A DNA stretch of 64,000 nt, taken from contig NZ_JAHVAI010000002.1 of the NCBI RefSeq assembly GCF_019264375.1, forward strand, positions 62,001-126,000. Direction: 5' to 3'. The notes below the pieces were generated by a model. The model did no database searches, was not told the origin of the DNA, and saw only the letters and a program-made list of their open reading frames with translations. Shown piece by piece: positions 1 through 9,054 of the stretch; the first letter of the stretch is position 1, and the number at the start of each line of letters is the position of its first letter. This DNA is from Sedimentimonas flavescens (GTDB taxonomy: Bacteria > Pseudomonadota > Alphaproteobacteria > Rhodobacterales > Rhodobacteraceae). Made by a program: the position numbers and the translations under genes.

Positions 1-402
1 CAGCACGCCATTCTCGGCGCCCGCCTGCCCGCCCGAGACCGGAGCATCCACAAACCCCAGCCCGGCGTCTGCCGCAGCCGCCGACAGCTCGCGCGTGACG
101 GCCGCCGAAACCGTCGTGTGATCGACAAAGATCGCGCCCTTCTTCATGCCTGCAAAGGCGCCGTTCTCACCCAGACAGACCGCACGCAGATCGTCGTCAT
201 TGCCCACGCAAGCCATCACGAAATCGCAATCGCGCGCCGCATCGGCGGGCGTGGCCGCCCATTCGCCCTTGTGATGGCGCACCCAGGCCTCGGCCTTGGC
301 GGCGGTGCGGTTGTAAACCGTCACCTCATGCCCCTTTGCCGCAAGGTGACCAGCCATCGGGAAACCCATCACCCCGAGCCCAAGAAACGCAATTTTCGCC
401 AC
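1..402 (-). CDS. 3-hydroxyisobutyrate dehydrogenase family NAD-binding oxidoreductase (5' part only)
   Basis: This is the first 134 codons of a beta-hydroxyacid dehydrogenase; the rest lies beyond base 1. The start is a GTG at 400-402 preceded by GGAGG at a good distance; no ATG fits. The protein opens with the dinucleotide-binding pattern FLGLGVMGFPMAGHLA, and near the cut end shows the family's substrate-binding signature DAPVSGGQAGAENG. These enzymes oxidise 3-hydroxyisobutyrate or reduce tartronate semialdehyde (GarR/GlxR-like) in the cytoplasm; the substrate cannot be chosen from the N-terminal half. It is transcribed away from the penicillin-acylase gene, with a 117 bp shared upstream region. 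Confidence 0.85.
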   Translation of the reverse strand, partial: MAKIAFLGLGVMGFPMAGHLAAKGHEVTVYNRTAAKAEAWVRHHKGEWAATPADAARDCDFVMACVGNDDDLRAVCLGENGAFAGMKKGAIFVDHTTVSAAVTRELSAAAADAGLGFVDAPVSGGQAGAENGVL

Positions 403-519
403 AGTCACCCCTCCGTTATCCGCGTTGAACATTCGCTTAGCCTGACTTAGTAACGCTGGTGCCTGCGCCGTCAACTGCGGTGACCGGTCTGCCCGATAGC
501 TCTTGCCCCGGAACGCGCC

Positions 520-2988
520 ATGTTCACCCTGTTCAGATGGATGGTCCGCATCGTCTCGACCGCGCTGCTTTCGGTCATGCTCGGGGGCTTTTTCATCTGG
601 TATTTCGCCTCGCGCTCGCTGCCCGATTACAATGCGGCCTACGCGGTTGAGGGCATCTCGGCACCGGTCGAGATCGTGCGCTCGACCGAGGATGTGCCGC
701 ATATCTTCGGCGCCTCCGACCACGATGTCTTCTTCGCGCTCGGCCTTGCCCATGCCGAGGACCGTCTGTGGCAGATGACCGTGATGCGCCGCACCGTGCA
801 GGGCCGCCTGTCAGAGGTTTTCGGCGCCGACACGCTGAAGACGGACGAGTTGATGCGCCGCCTCGATCTCTATGGTGCCGCGATCGAGTCCGTTTCAGCG
901 CAGGATGCGGATACGCTGGCCGCGCTGGAGGCCTATTCGGCGGGCGTCAATCAATGGATCGAGCTGGTCAACGAGGGCGCGCGCGGCCGTGGCGCGCCCG
1001 AATTCTTCCTCTTCGATGCCCCGATTGCCTATTGGACCCCGGCGGATTCGCTTGCGATCCTGAAGCTGCTCTCGGTGCAACTTGAATCCCAGTTCAACGA
1101 AGAGGTGCTGCGCGCCCGCGTCTCGATGCTGGGTCAGGACTGGACCCGCGACATCATGCCCGACATGCCGGGGCAAGGTGTGGCCGCGCTGCCCGACTAT
1201 GCCGCGCTCTTCCCGACCGTACCGCGCAATGTCCAGACCGCTCTGGCCGCGCCCGACGCTATGTCGCCCTTCCCCCCACGCCATTTCGCCGGGGCATCGA
1301 ACGCCTTTGCCGCCGCGCCTGAGCGTTCGGCAGCCGGTGGATCCCTGCTGGCCAACGATCCGCACCTTGGGCTGACCGCGCCTTCGGTCTGGTATCTCGC
1401 GCGGGTCGAGCTTGCCTCGGGCGGGGTCATCGGCGGCACAATCCCGGGCATTCCGCTGGTGCTGACGGGGCGCAATGCCGAGCTTGGTTGGGGCATCACC
1501 TCTGCCTATGCCGACACGCTTGACCTTTACATCGAAGAGCTGAACCCCGCCGACCCCGAGCGGTACCGCACCCCGGCAGGATGGGAGGCATTCGCGACCC
1601 GCCGAGCGATCATTCAGGTCAAGGACGCCGATCCGGTCACCTTGACCCTGCGCTGGACGACGAACGGCCCCGTGCTGCCCGGCGGCCATTTCAACCTGGC
1701 CAGCGTTACCCCGCCCGGCCATGTCGTCTCGCTCAATTGGACGGCGCTGTCGCGTCAGGACAGCTCGATGAGCGCGGGGCTTGCGCTAATGCGCGCGCGC
1801 TCGGTCACCGAGGCTGCAACGGCGGGCGAGCGTTACATCGCGCCCGCGCAGAACCTGATCCTTGCCGACCAGACCAGCGTCGGCATGGTTACGATCGGGC
1901 GCCTACCCGCGCGCGATCCGGGCCACGCAACGCAGGGTCGGATGCCCTCGCCCGGCTGGGAAGCCGCGAACCGCTGGACCGGCTTCCTGCCCTATGACGA
2001 CAATCCGAAGTTCCTGAACCCCGAGGGCGGGATCGTCATCAACACCAACAACAAGACGGTTGACCGTCCGTTCCCCCGCCATGTCTCCTATGATTGGGGC
2101 GACAGCCAGCGCGTGTTGCGCCTGACCCGCCTGATGGGCGAGCGCGAGGTCCATTCGCGCGAAAGCTTCATCGCCGCACAGCTCGATACCGTCTCGCCCG
2201 CCGCGCGCGGCCTGCTGCCGCTGGTCGGGGCCGATCTGTGGTTCACCGGTGCCCCCGCCCCCGACGGCACCCCCGAGCGGATGCGCCAGCGCGCACTGGA
2301 ACTGCTTGCCGCCTGGGACGGTGAGATGAACGAGCACCTGCCCGAGCCGCTGATCTATGCGGCCTGGATGCGCGCGCTGCAAAACCGCCTGATCCGCGAC
2401 GAACTGGGGCCGCTCGCCACCGAGTTCACGCAGCTTGAGCCGCTTTTTGTCGAGCGCGTCTTCCGCAACACCGACGGCGCAGGTCGCTGGTGCGATGTCA
2501 TGCAATCGGCCCCGGTCGAGACCTGCACCGATATCGCCCGCATGGCGCTGGACGACGCGCTGCTGGAACTGCGCGCGAAATTCGGCACCAAGGTCGAAAG
2601 CTGGCGTTGGGGCGATGCGCACGAGGCTTTGCAAGACCATCAGGTTCTGGGCCGCGCGCCGCTGCTTGGCTGGGTGACGAATATCCGCCAATCGACCTCG
2701 GGCGGCGATTTCACCCTGATGCGCGGCATGACCAAGGGGACGGAACCGAATCCCTTCGCCAACGTCCATGCGGCGGGCTTCCGTGGCGTCTATGACTTCG
2801 CCGACCCCGACAGTTCGGTCTTCGTGATCGCAACGGGGCAATCGGGTCATCCGCTCAGCCGCCATTATGACGATCTGTCGGTCCTGTGGCGCCGGGGCGA
2901 GTATATCCCGATGTCGCTTGACCCCGAACTCGCGCGCGCAGCCGCCGCCGGCATCACCCGGCTTGAACCCGCAGCACCGGCCGAATGA
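520..2988 (+). CDS. Penicillin acylase family protein (Ntn-hydrolase), membrane anchored
   Basis: An 822-residue precursor of the penicillin/acyl-homoserine-lactone acylase family (PF01804). Residues 8-30 form a hydrophobic N-terminal anchor or uncleaved signal, so the enzyme should act in the periplasm. An alpha-chain motif (ALGLAHAEDRLWQM, about residues 73-86) is followed by the GASNAF motif at 258-263. Ser260 would become the N-terminal nucleophile of the beta chain after autocleavage, and GGSLLANDPHLGL follows as expected. Family members cleave amide-linked acyl chains; substrates include beta-lactams and AHL signals, and the true substrate here is unknown. The Shine-Dalgarno before ATG 520 is weak. 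Its stop abuts the stop of convergent hflX. Confidence 0.88.
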   Translation: MFTLFRWMVRIVSTALLSVMLGGFFIWYFASRSLPDYNAAYAVEGISAPVEIVRSTEDVPHIFGASDHDVFFALGLAHAEDRLWQMTVMRRTVQGRLSEVFGADTLKTDELMRRLDLYGAAIESVSAQDADTLAALEAYSAGVNQWIELVNEGARGRGAPEFFLFDAPIAYWTPADSLAILKLLSVQLESQFNEEVLRARVSMLGQDWTRDIMPDMPGQGVAALPDYAALFPTVPRNVQTALAAPDAMSPFPPRHFAGASNAFAAAPERSAAGGSLLANDPHLGLTAPSVWYLARVELASGGVIGGTIPGIPLVLTGRNAELGWGITSAYADTLDLYIEELNPADPERYRTPAGWEAFATRRAIIQVKDADPVTLTLRWTTNGPVLPGGHFNLASVTPPGHVVSLNWTALSRQDSSMSAGLALMRARSVTEAATAGERYIAPAQNLILADQTSVGMVTIGRLPARDPGHATQGRMPSPGWEAANRWTGFLPYDDNPKFLNPEGGIVINTNNKTVDRPFPRHVSYDWGDSQRVLRLTRLMGEREVHSRESFIAAQLDTVSPAARGLLPLVGADLWFTGAPAPDGTPERMRQRALELLAAWDGEMNEHLPEPLIYAAWMRALQNRLIRDELGPLATEFTQLEPLFVERVFRNTDGAGRWCDVMQSAPVETCTDIARMALDDALLELRAKFGTKVESWRWGDAHEALQDHQVLGRAPLLGWVTNIRQSTSGGDFTLMRGMTKGTEPNPFANVHAAGFRGVYDFADPDSSVFVIATGQSGHPLSRHYDDLSVLWRRGEYIPMSLDPELARAAAAGITRLEPAAPAE

Positions 2989-4224
2989 TCAGAGCGATTT
3001 GAAGCGATGGCGTTGGCTTGAGGACCAGTTCACCTCAAGCTGCCAACCGTCTTCGGTCTCGGTCTCGGCGCGCACCACGTTTTGTTCATGCAGCCAGGCG
3101 CGGGCACGTCCGCGCTCGAAGGGCAGCTTCAGCGACTCGTCGTAGCGTTCCTCGCCCAAGCGGGTTTCGATGGCCGAGAGCAGGGCGTCCAGCCCCTCGC
3201 CCGTAATCGCCGAAACCGCTTGAATATCGTTGCGCCTCGCATCCTGCACCAGAAGCGCGTCGCGCATCTGCGGCGAGAGCGCGTCGATCTTGTTCCAGAC
3301 CTCAAGCAGCGGAACATCCTCATCCACGCCAAGGGATTCGAGGATCTCACCCACGTCGGCGGCCTGCTCTTCGGTCTCGGGGTGGGCGATGTCGCGCACG
3401 TGCAGGATGAGGTCGGCCTCCAGCACCTCTTCCAGCGTCGCGCGGAAGGCCGCAACCAATTCATGCGGCAGGTCCGAGATGAAGCCCACCGTATCCGACA
3501 GGATCACCTTGCGCCCCGATGGCAGGGTGATGCCCCGCATCGTCGGGTCGAGCGTGGCAAAAAGCATGTCCTTGGCCATCACGTCGGCGCCGGTCATCCG
3601 GTTGAAAAGCGTAGATTTTCCGGCGTTCGTGTAGCCCACCAGAGCGACGATGGGGAACGGCACCTTGCGGCGCGCGGCACGGTGCAACTCGCGCGTTTTC
3701 ACGACTTTCGAGAGCTGGCGCTTGATGCGGATCACCTGATCGTCAATGGCGCGACGGTCGGCCTCGATCTGGGTTTCACCGGGGCCGCCGACGAAGCCGA
3801 GGCCACCACGCTGACGCTCCAGGTGGGTCCAGGCGCGCACGAGGCGCGTGCGCTGATAGCTGAGCGCCGCAAGCTCGACCTGCAACACGCCTTCCCGCGT
3901 GCGCGCGCGATCCGCGAAAATCTCAAGGATCAGGCCGGTGCGGTCGAGCAGTTTGACGCTCCATTCCTTTTCCAGGTTGCGCTGCTGCACCGGGCTGACA
4001 GGGCCATCGACCAGAACCAGATCGACCTCGCCCTCATCCAGGCGCTCTTTCAGTTCGGCCAGCTTGCCGGTGCCGAACAGATGCCCGGCATGGGGCTTGG
4101 GCAGGCGCACCACTTCCGAACCCGCGACCTCGATATTGGGAAGCGCGGCCGCAAGCGATACCGCCTCGGCCAGGCGATGCTCGGGCATGCGTCTTGCATC
4201 CGCAGCCTTGAGGTCCGGATGCAA
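2989..4224 (-). CDS. hflX: Ribosome-associated GTPase HflX
   Basis: HflX is a ribosome-binding GTPase that splits stalled 70S particles. The protein has the HflX N-terminal domain, the family's conserved R-G-G-L-GF-GPGE-Q linker at about residues 138-155, then the G domain with the P-loop GYTNAGKST, the DTVGFISDLP G3 region and the NKID G4 motif. The start is uncertain. The coordinate given is a TTG (first residues LHPDLK), but the upstream codons RAYI in the same frame match the usual HflX start region. The frame stays open to a CTG at 4270-4272 that overlaps the hfq stop. The gene follows hfq directly, the usual hfq-hflX arrangement. Confidence 0.93.
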   Translation of the reverse strand: MHPDLKAADARRMPEHRLAEAVSLAAALPNIEVAGSEVVRLPKPHAGHLFGTGKLAELKERLDEGEVDLVLVDGPVSPVQQRNLEKEWSVKLLDRTGLILEIFADRARTREGVLQVELAALSYQRTRLVRAWTHLERQRGGLGFVGGPGETQIEADRRAIDDQVIRIKRQLSKVVKTRELHRAARRKVPFPIVALVGYTNAGKSTLFNRMTGADVMAKDMLFATLDPTMRGITLPSGRKVILSDTVGFISDLPHELVAAFRATLEEVLEADLILHVRDIAHPETEEQAADVGEILESLGVDEDVPLLEVWNKIDALSPQMRDALLVQDARRNDIQAVSAITGEGLDALLSAIETRLGEERYDESLKLPFERGRARAWLHEQNVVRAETETEDGWQLEVNWSSSQRHRFKSL

Positions 4225-4268
4225 GATATAGGCCCGTGTGGGCCGTTCACGCTGGAAGATCGGGTCGC

Positions 4269-4502
4269 TCAGTCTTCGCCCTCGTAGAGGGAGATCGGCT
4301 GACCCGGCATGATCGTCGAAATCGCGTGCTTGTAGACAAGCTGGCTCTGGCCATCGCGGCGCAGGAGCACGCAGAAATTGTCAAACCAGGTAATCACACC
4401 CTGAAGTTTGACCCCGTTAATGAGGAAAATCGTTACCGGAACCTTGGTTTTGCGAACGTGATTGAGGAAAGCGTCCTGCAGGTTCTGTTTATCGGCTGCC
4501 AT
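4269..4502 (-). CDS. hfq: RNA chaperone Hfq
   Basis: A 77-residue Hfq, the hexameric Sm-like chaperone that pairs small RNAs with mRNAs. The Sm1 region ([26 protein letters not shown]) and the Sm2 signature (YKHAISTI) are both intact. A longer open frame exists upstream, but ATG 4500-4502 gives the canonical [10 protein letters not shown] start, so that start was chosen. The ribosome binding site is weak (AAGG about 10 nt upstream). The tail after Sm2 is short and acidic (YEGED), as in other alphaproteobacteria. Downstream hflX probably overlaps or immediately follows the stop. Confidence 0.96.
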   Translation of the reverse strand: MAADKQNLQDAFLNHVRKTKVPVTIFLINGVKLQGVITWFDNFCVLLRRDGQSQLVYKHAISTIMPGQPISLYEGED

Positions 4503-4589
4503 TCTTATTATGCCTTTGTTCTGTCGCGCGTCTGGATGCTTAGCACTCCGTTTGCTCAGTATGCGAAAGAAATGGATAGATTCCACCCC

Positions 4590-4612
4590 TAAAAACAGTC
4601 CGTTACGGACCT
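4590..4612 (-). terminator. Probable intrinsic terminator downstream of trkH
   Basis: On the minus strand GTCCG-TAA-CGGAC is followed by TGTTTTT, about 40 nt after the trkH stop. The stem is only 5 bp plus flanking weak pairs, so it is a moderate terminator. It would separate trkAH transcription from hfq. Confidence 0.5.
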
Positions 4613-4650
4613 ATCCGCAGCGTTTGCAGTGTAGTGAGGGCTCGTTTGCG

Positions 4651-6186
4651 CTATCCGCGCCAAAGCTCGGGGTTGAAGAGTGCGATGATGGCGAGGGTTT
4701 CAAGCCTGCCCAGCACCATCGCCAAGGCGAGAATCAGGCGTGTGGAATCGCTCAGATCGGCCCAGTAGAGAGGCGTATCGGCCGCCACCCCCGCCAGCGG
4801 GCCTGTATTCGACAGTGCTGCGATCGACAGGATCGTGGCGGGCTCAAAGGTCAGCCCGGTCAGCGACACCGCCATCATCACCACCGCGATGGACATGGCG
4901 AACAGCATGAAGAAGATCCAGGCGATATAGGCACCCTCGCGCCGCAGTCGCCGCGCAATATCGCCGCCGCCCGCGATAGAGGCCGGATGCACCAGCTTGT
5001 CCAACTCACGCTCGCCATGGCGCAGAAGTGCGTAGACCCGCAGCAGGCGCACGCCACCCGCCGTGGTGGCCACGCCGCCGCCGGTAATCACCAGCCCCGC
5101 CAGGATCAGGCCGGGCGTCCCTAGGCCCGACCAGGCGCGGGCGTCATCCCACACCGCGCTGTCAAAGCCCGTCGTCGTCAGAAACGACAGCGAGGTGAAC
5201 AACCCGCCCCAGATCGACTTCAGGATCGGCCCAAGCGTCGCGGCGGGCGTTGCCACATCCAGCGCCGCGATCCAATGGCGCAGGAAAAGCACCGAGGGCA
5301 CCAGCACCACGAGGCCCGCAGCCAGGCGCAGCTCCGGGTCGTCGCGCAGCCTCTCGGTCGCGCGCAGCTCGCCCCCGCCAGGCCAGAAGCGCCGCGACAG
5401 CGCCGGAATGAGGAACACGAAGATCAAAAACTCGCCCACAAGACCCGAGGGCGCGGCCCCTACCCCTCCGATCGGCGAAATCCCCGAGGTCGAGAGTGTG
5501 GACATTGCATGGCAGAGCGCCACCAGCGGTTCATCCCCCGCCATCAGAAGCGAGAGCCACAGCATCATTGTCAGGCCCAGATAGGCCGGAAACAGGCGCA
5601 GCGTGTAGTAGATGATCCGCTCACCCGCATCCGCGCTGTCATCGTGCGCCGAGGCCGTCGGCATCGGACCGCCGCTCGCCCCGCCGGAAAAGAACACCTC
5701 GAACCCGCCAAGCCGCATTGGCGCGAGCACCGCGATCGCCATCACCAGCATGAAGAACCCGCCAAGCCAGCCTACCTCGGCGCGCCACAGGTGGACCGAG
5801 GGGGCAAGACGCTCGGGCATGTAAAGCGTGGCGCCGGTGGTGGTCAGGGAAGACACCATCTCCCACCAGGCATTGTACAAACCGGTGTCGGCAACGGATT
5901 CGTTGAACGGAACGGCAAGCTGGATCGGCAAGATCGTGAATGCCGCAAGCATCGCCAGAAGATGGCTGCGCCCCTGCGGGCCGCGCGGGTTCGCGCCCGA
6001 GGCAAGCCCAAGCAGGCCCGCGAGCACCAGAAAGAGCACGGCCGAGTAGAAGAACGTGCGCGAGGTATGATAGTCGCGCACGATATAGCCATGTACCGCG
6101 GGCAACAGCATCGCCAGCGCGCTGATCCCCATCAGAATGATGATCAGCGGCAGATCCTTAAACTGGCGCAGCGCGCGGTCCAGCAT
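4651..6186 (-). CDS. trkH: TrkH family potassium transporter membrane subunit
   Basis: A 511-residue polytopic inner-membrane protein of the TrkH/KtrB superfamily, the K+-conducting subunit of the Trk system. Many hydrophobic segments alternate with filter-loop sequences such as SSLTTTGATLYMP (about residues 113-125), STLSTSGISP and TSLSFLTTTGFDSA. These are the four-fold repeated P-loops, each with a conserved glycine. It lies 8 bp after trkA on the same strand, so the channel and its regulatory subunit are co-expressed. The link to ntrYX upstream is the usual Rhodobacterales gene order. Confidence 0.94.
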   Translation of the reverse strand: MLDRALRQFKDLPLIIILMGISALAMLLPAVHGYIVRDYHTSRTFFYSAVLFLVLAGLLGLASGANPRGPQGRSHLLAMLAAFTILPIQLAVPFNESVADTGLYNAWWEMVSSLTTTGATLYMPERLAPSVHLWRAEVGWLGGFFMLVMAIAVLAPMRLGGFEVFFSGGASGGPMPTASAHDDSADAGERIIYYTLRLFPAYLGLTMMLWLSLLMAGDEPLVALCHAMSTLSTSGISPIGGVGAAPSGLVGEFLIFVFLIPALSRRFWPGGGELRATERLRDDPELRLAAGLVVLVPSVLFLRHWIAALDVATPAATLGPILKSIWGGLFTSLSFLTTTGFDSAVWDDARAWSGLGTPGLILAGLVITGGGVATTAGGVRLLRVYALLRHGERELDKLVHPASIAGGGDIARRLRREGAYIAWIFFMLFAMSIAVVMMAVSLTGLTFEPATILSIAALSNTGPLAGVAADTPLYWADLSDSTRLILALAMVLGRLETLAIIALFNPELWRG

Positions 6187-6194
6187 GGCCGACC

Positions 6195-7571
6195 TCAGAA
6201 GAAGTCGATGGAGACTTGCAGCAGGCGCTCCACCTCGGGGATATCGGCGGCCAGCGCGAAGAGAACGATGACATCTCCCTCTTCGATCTTGGTGTCGCCC
6301 GAGGGCTTGATGACCTTCTCGCCCTTCATGACCGCACCCAGAAGAACCCCCTCGGGGAACTCGATGTCGCGCACCATGCGCCCGGCCAGCGGCGAGGTTC
6401 CCATGACCTGCGCCTCGATCACCTCGGCCTCAGCATCGCCGATCGAGTAGATCGCGCGCACCCGGCCCAGACGGATATGCCGCAGGATCGAGGAGACAGT
6501 CGTTGCGCGCGGGTTGATGTAGGCGTCGATGTCGAGCGGCGCCATCAGCGGCACCAGCGTTGGGTCGTTCACAAGACTGATCGCCATCTTGCAGCCCGCC
6601 TGCTTGGCGCGCACGGCAACCAGGATGTTGGTCTTGTCGTCGTCGGTCACCGCCAGAACCGCGTCGGCGCGCTCGATATTGGCTTCCTCAAGAAGCTCCG
6701 CACTCATCCCGTCGCCGTTCAGAACGATGGTGCGTTCCAGCGCATCGGCGGCCTTTTCGGCCTGCACGCGGCTGCGCTCGATCACCTTAGCGCGGATACG
6801 GTCGGTGCGGGCCTCAAGCGCGCGTGCAACGCCCATGCCGACGTTGCCGCCGCCGATGATCACAACCCGTTCTTGCTTCTTCGAGCCCTTGCCGAAGATC
6901 TCGAGCGTGCGCGAGACATCCTCGTTATGCGAGAAAACATAGATCTGGTCATTGGCAAACAGCTGATCACCCGGTTCGGGCGCGAACAGGCGCCCCTCGC
7001 GACGCACCCCGACAACCAGCGCGCGCAGGGTCGAGAACAGCTCGGTCAACTGCCGCAGCGCGGTGTTCAGGACCGGGCAATCTTCATCGAGCACAATCCC
7101 GAGCAGTTGGATCCGCCCGCCCATGAAGCTTTCGGTGTCAAAGGTCGTCGGCGCGGCGAGGCGCTGCAGCGCCGCTTCGGCGACCTCGCGCTCGGGGCTG
7201 ATGATCACGTCAATCGGCAGGTGATCGCGCCGGTAAAGGTCAGAATACTGCGGGGCAAGATAGGCCTGCGCGCGGATGCGGGCGATCTTGCGGGTAATGC
7301 CAAAGACCGATTGCGCGACCTGACAGGTGACCATGTTCACCTCGTCGGAATGGGTCGCGGCGATCAGCAGGTCACAGTCGCGGGCGCCCGCGCGTTCGAG
7401 CACATCGGGATGCGATGCAAATCCCACAACGCCTTGAACATCAAGCGTATCCGAGGCGCGCCGGACCAGTTCGGGGTTCGAGTCGACGATAGTCACATCG
7501 TTGCGCTCGCCCGCCAGATGCCGCGCGATCTGCCAGCCAACCTGACCCGCGCCGCAAATGATAACCTTCAT
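6195..7571 (-). CDS. trkA: Trk system potassium uptake regulatory protein TrkA
   Basis: A 458-residue cytoplasmic NAD(H)-binding gating subunit. It has two RCK/KTN modules. The first opens with MKVIICGAGQVGWQIA and ends its strand with VDSN. The second Rossmann fold begins near residue 232 with VVIIGGGNVGMGVA. Each is followed by a TrkA-C domain. Length and two-repeat organisation match full-length E. coli-type TrkA. It is followed by trkH after 8 bp and lies 75 bp downstream of ntrX. Confidence 0.95.
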   Translation of the reverse strand: MKVIICGAGQVGWQIARHLAGERNDVTIVDSNPELVRRASDTLDVQGVVGFASHPDVLERAGARDCDLLIAATHSDEVNMVTCQVAQSVFGITRKIARIRAQAYLAPQYSDLYRRDHLPIDVIISPEREVAEAALQRLAAPTTFDTESFMGGRIQLLGIVLDEDCPVLNTALRQLTELFSTLRALVVGVRREGRLFAPEPGDQLFANDQIYVFSHNEDVSRTLEIFGKGSKKQERVVIIGGGNVGMGVARALEARTDRIRAKVIERSRVQAEKAADALERTIVLNGDGMSAELLEEANIERADAVLAVTDDDKTNILVAVRAKQAGCKMAISLVNDPTLVPLMAPLDIDAYINPRATTVSSILRHIRLGRVRAIYSIGDAEAEVIEAQVMGTSPLAGRMVRDIEFPEGVLLGAVMKGEKVIKPSGDTKIEEGDVIVLFALAADIPEVERLLQVSIDFF

Positions 7572-7646
7572 GGCACTTCTCCGCGCTGCCCCGGTTCGTT
7601 CTATGCTCCCGGCTCGGGACGGTCAATCGCGCCGCCCCGGCGCGGA

Positions 7647-9053
7647 TCAGAAGTCGTCCTCGGTCCCGTCGAGCGTTGCGACGCGCGCGCCCGCCTTGGT
7701 CTGCGTGACCACCCCAAGCGACTTGAGCTTGCGGTGCAGGGCCGAGCGTTCCATGCCGACGAAATTCGCGGTGCGCGAGATATTGCCGCCAAAGCGGTTG
7801 ATCTGGGTCAGCAGGTATTCGCGCTCGAACAGCTCGCGCGCCTCGCGCAGCGGCAGTGTCGCCAGCTGGCCGCCAAGGACAATGCGCCCCTCCTCGGCCG
7901 GGGCACTATCGCCCGGCAGTTCGCGCGCCTCGATCGGGCCGGTCCCCTCGCCCAGGATCAGAACGCGCTCGATCACATTGCGCAGTTGGCGGATGTTGCC
8001 CGGCCATTCCATCGTCTGCATCATCGCCATCGCATCTTCCGACAACTCGCGCAGCGGCAGACCCTGGGTGCGGTTGAACGCCTCGATGAAATGCTCGGAC
8101 AGAAGCGGCACATCCTCGCGCCTCTCGGCCAGCGAAGGCACCGGGATCGGCACGACGTTCAGCCGATCATAAAGCTCCTGCCGGAAGCGCCCGGCGGCAA
8201 TCTCGGCGCCAAGGTCGCGGGTGGTCGAACTGACGACGCGCAGATCGACGCGCACCTTGTCCGAGCCGCCGACGCGCAGGAACTGCTGATCGGTCAGCAC
8301 GCGCAGGATCTTGGACTGAGTTCCCAGGGGCATCTCGGCCACTTCGTCGAAATAGATCACGCCGCCATGGGCCTGTTCGAGCAGCCCCTTTTCGATCCCG
8401 CGCTCTGAAGTTTCGCGGCCAAACAGCACCTCTTCCATCCGTTCGGGCGCGATCGAGGCGGAATTGACCGTCACGAAGGGCGCCGCGGCGCGGTTCGAAT
8501 GCTGGTGGATATAGCGCGCGGCGGTTTCCTTGCCCGATCCCGGCTCGCCTGTCAGCATGATCCGCCCGTTCGACTTGGTGACCTTGTCGAGTTGATCCTT
8601 GAGCTTGCGAAACGCCACCGAGTTCCCGAGCATCTCGCCCGAGTGCAGATCGCGCCGGCGCAGGCTGGAGTTTTCGCGCCGCAGGCGCGAGGTCTCCATC
8701 GCGCGCGAGATCACCACCATCAACTGGTCGATATTGAAGGGCTTCTCGATGAAGTCATAGGCGCCCTGCTTGATCGCGGCGACGGCGATCTCGATATTGC
8801 CATGCCCCGAGATGATGATGATCGGGATATCGGGATTATCACGCTTGACCGTCTTGAGAATGTCGATCCCGTCCATCCGGCTGTCCTTCAGCCAGATGTC
8901 GAGGATCATCAGCGCGGGGGCCTCGGAATTGATCGCCTCCATGCAGTCGTCGGAATTCGCCGCCATGCGAGTGGCGAAGCCTTCGTCTTTCAGGATGTCC
9001 GCGATCAATTCGCGAATGTCTTTTTCGTCATCAACAATCAGAATGTCAGTCAT
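7647..9053 (-). CDS. ntrX: Nitrogen assimilation response regulator NtrX
   Basis: A 468-residue NtrC-family regulator and cognate partner of NtrY. The receiver domain (1-120) carries DDE near residue 9, phospho-acceptor Asp52 and Lys104. The AAA+ domain has Walker A GEPGSGKE (169-176) and the Walker B region VIYFDEVAEM. The C-terminal Fis-type helix-turn-helix includes GGNISRTANFVGMERSALHR. The GAFTGA loop that contacts sigma-54 is missing: after LFGRE the sequence goes straight to TSERGIEKGLLEQAHGG, as is usual for alphaproteobacterial NtrX. ntrY ends 1 bp upstream of its start, so the pair is co-translated. Confidence 0.94.
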   Translation of the reverse strand: MTDILIVDDEKDIRELIADILKDEGFATRMAANSDDCMEAINSEAPALMILDIWLKDSRMDGIDILKTVKRDNPDIPIIIISGHGNIEIAVAAIKQGAYDFIEKPFNIDQLMVVISRAMETSRLRRENSSLRRRDLHSGEMLGNSVAFRKLKDQLDKVTKSNGRIMLTGEPGSGKETAARYIHQHSNRAAAPFVTVNSASIAPERMEEVLFGRETSERGIEKGLLEQAHGGVIYFDEVAEMPLGTQSKILRVLTDQQFLRVGGSDKVRVDLRVVSSTTRDLGAEIAAGRFRQELYDRLNVVPIPVPSLAERREDVPLLSEHFIEAFNRTQGLPLRELSEDAMAMMQTMEWPGNIRQLRNVIERVLILGEGTGPIEARELPGDSAPAEEGRIVLGGQLATLPLREARELFEREYLLTQINRFGGNISRTANFVGMERSALHRKLKSLGVVTQTKAGARVATLDGTEDDF

Positions 9054-9054
9054 C

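Noticed and set aside
3082-4287. Long plus-strand ORF (401 codons) opposite hflX
   Set aside because: It is antisense to a clear hflX gene; the translated sequence is His/Arg/Gly-rich with no family pattern, a GC-rich shadow frame.
6216-8408. 730-codon plus-strand ORF across trkA and ntrX
   Set aside because: It spans two confident genes on the other strand and reads as a compositional shadow.
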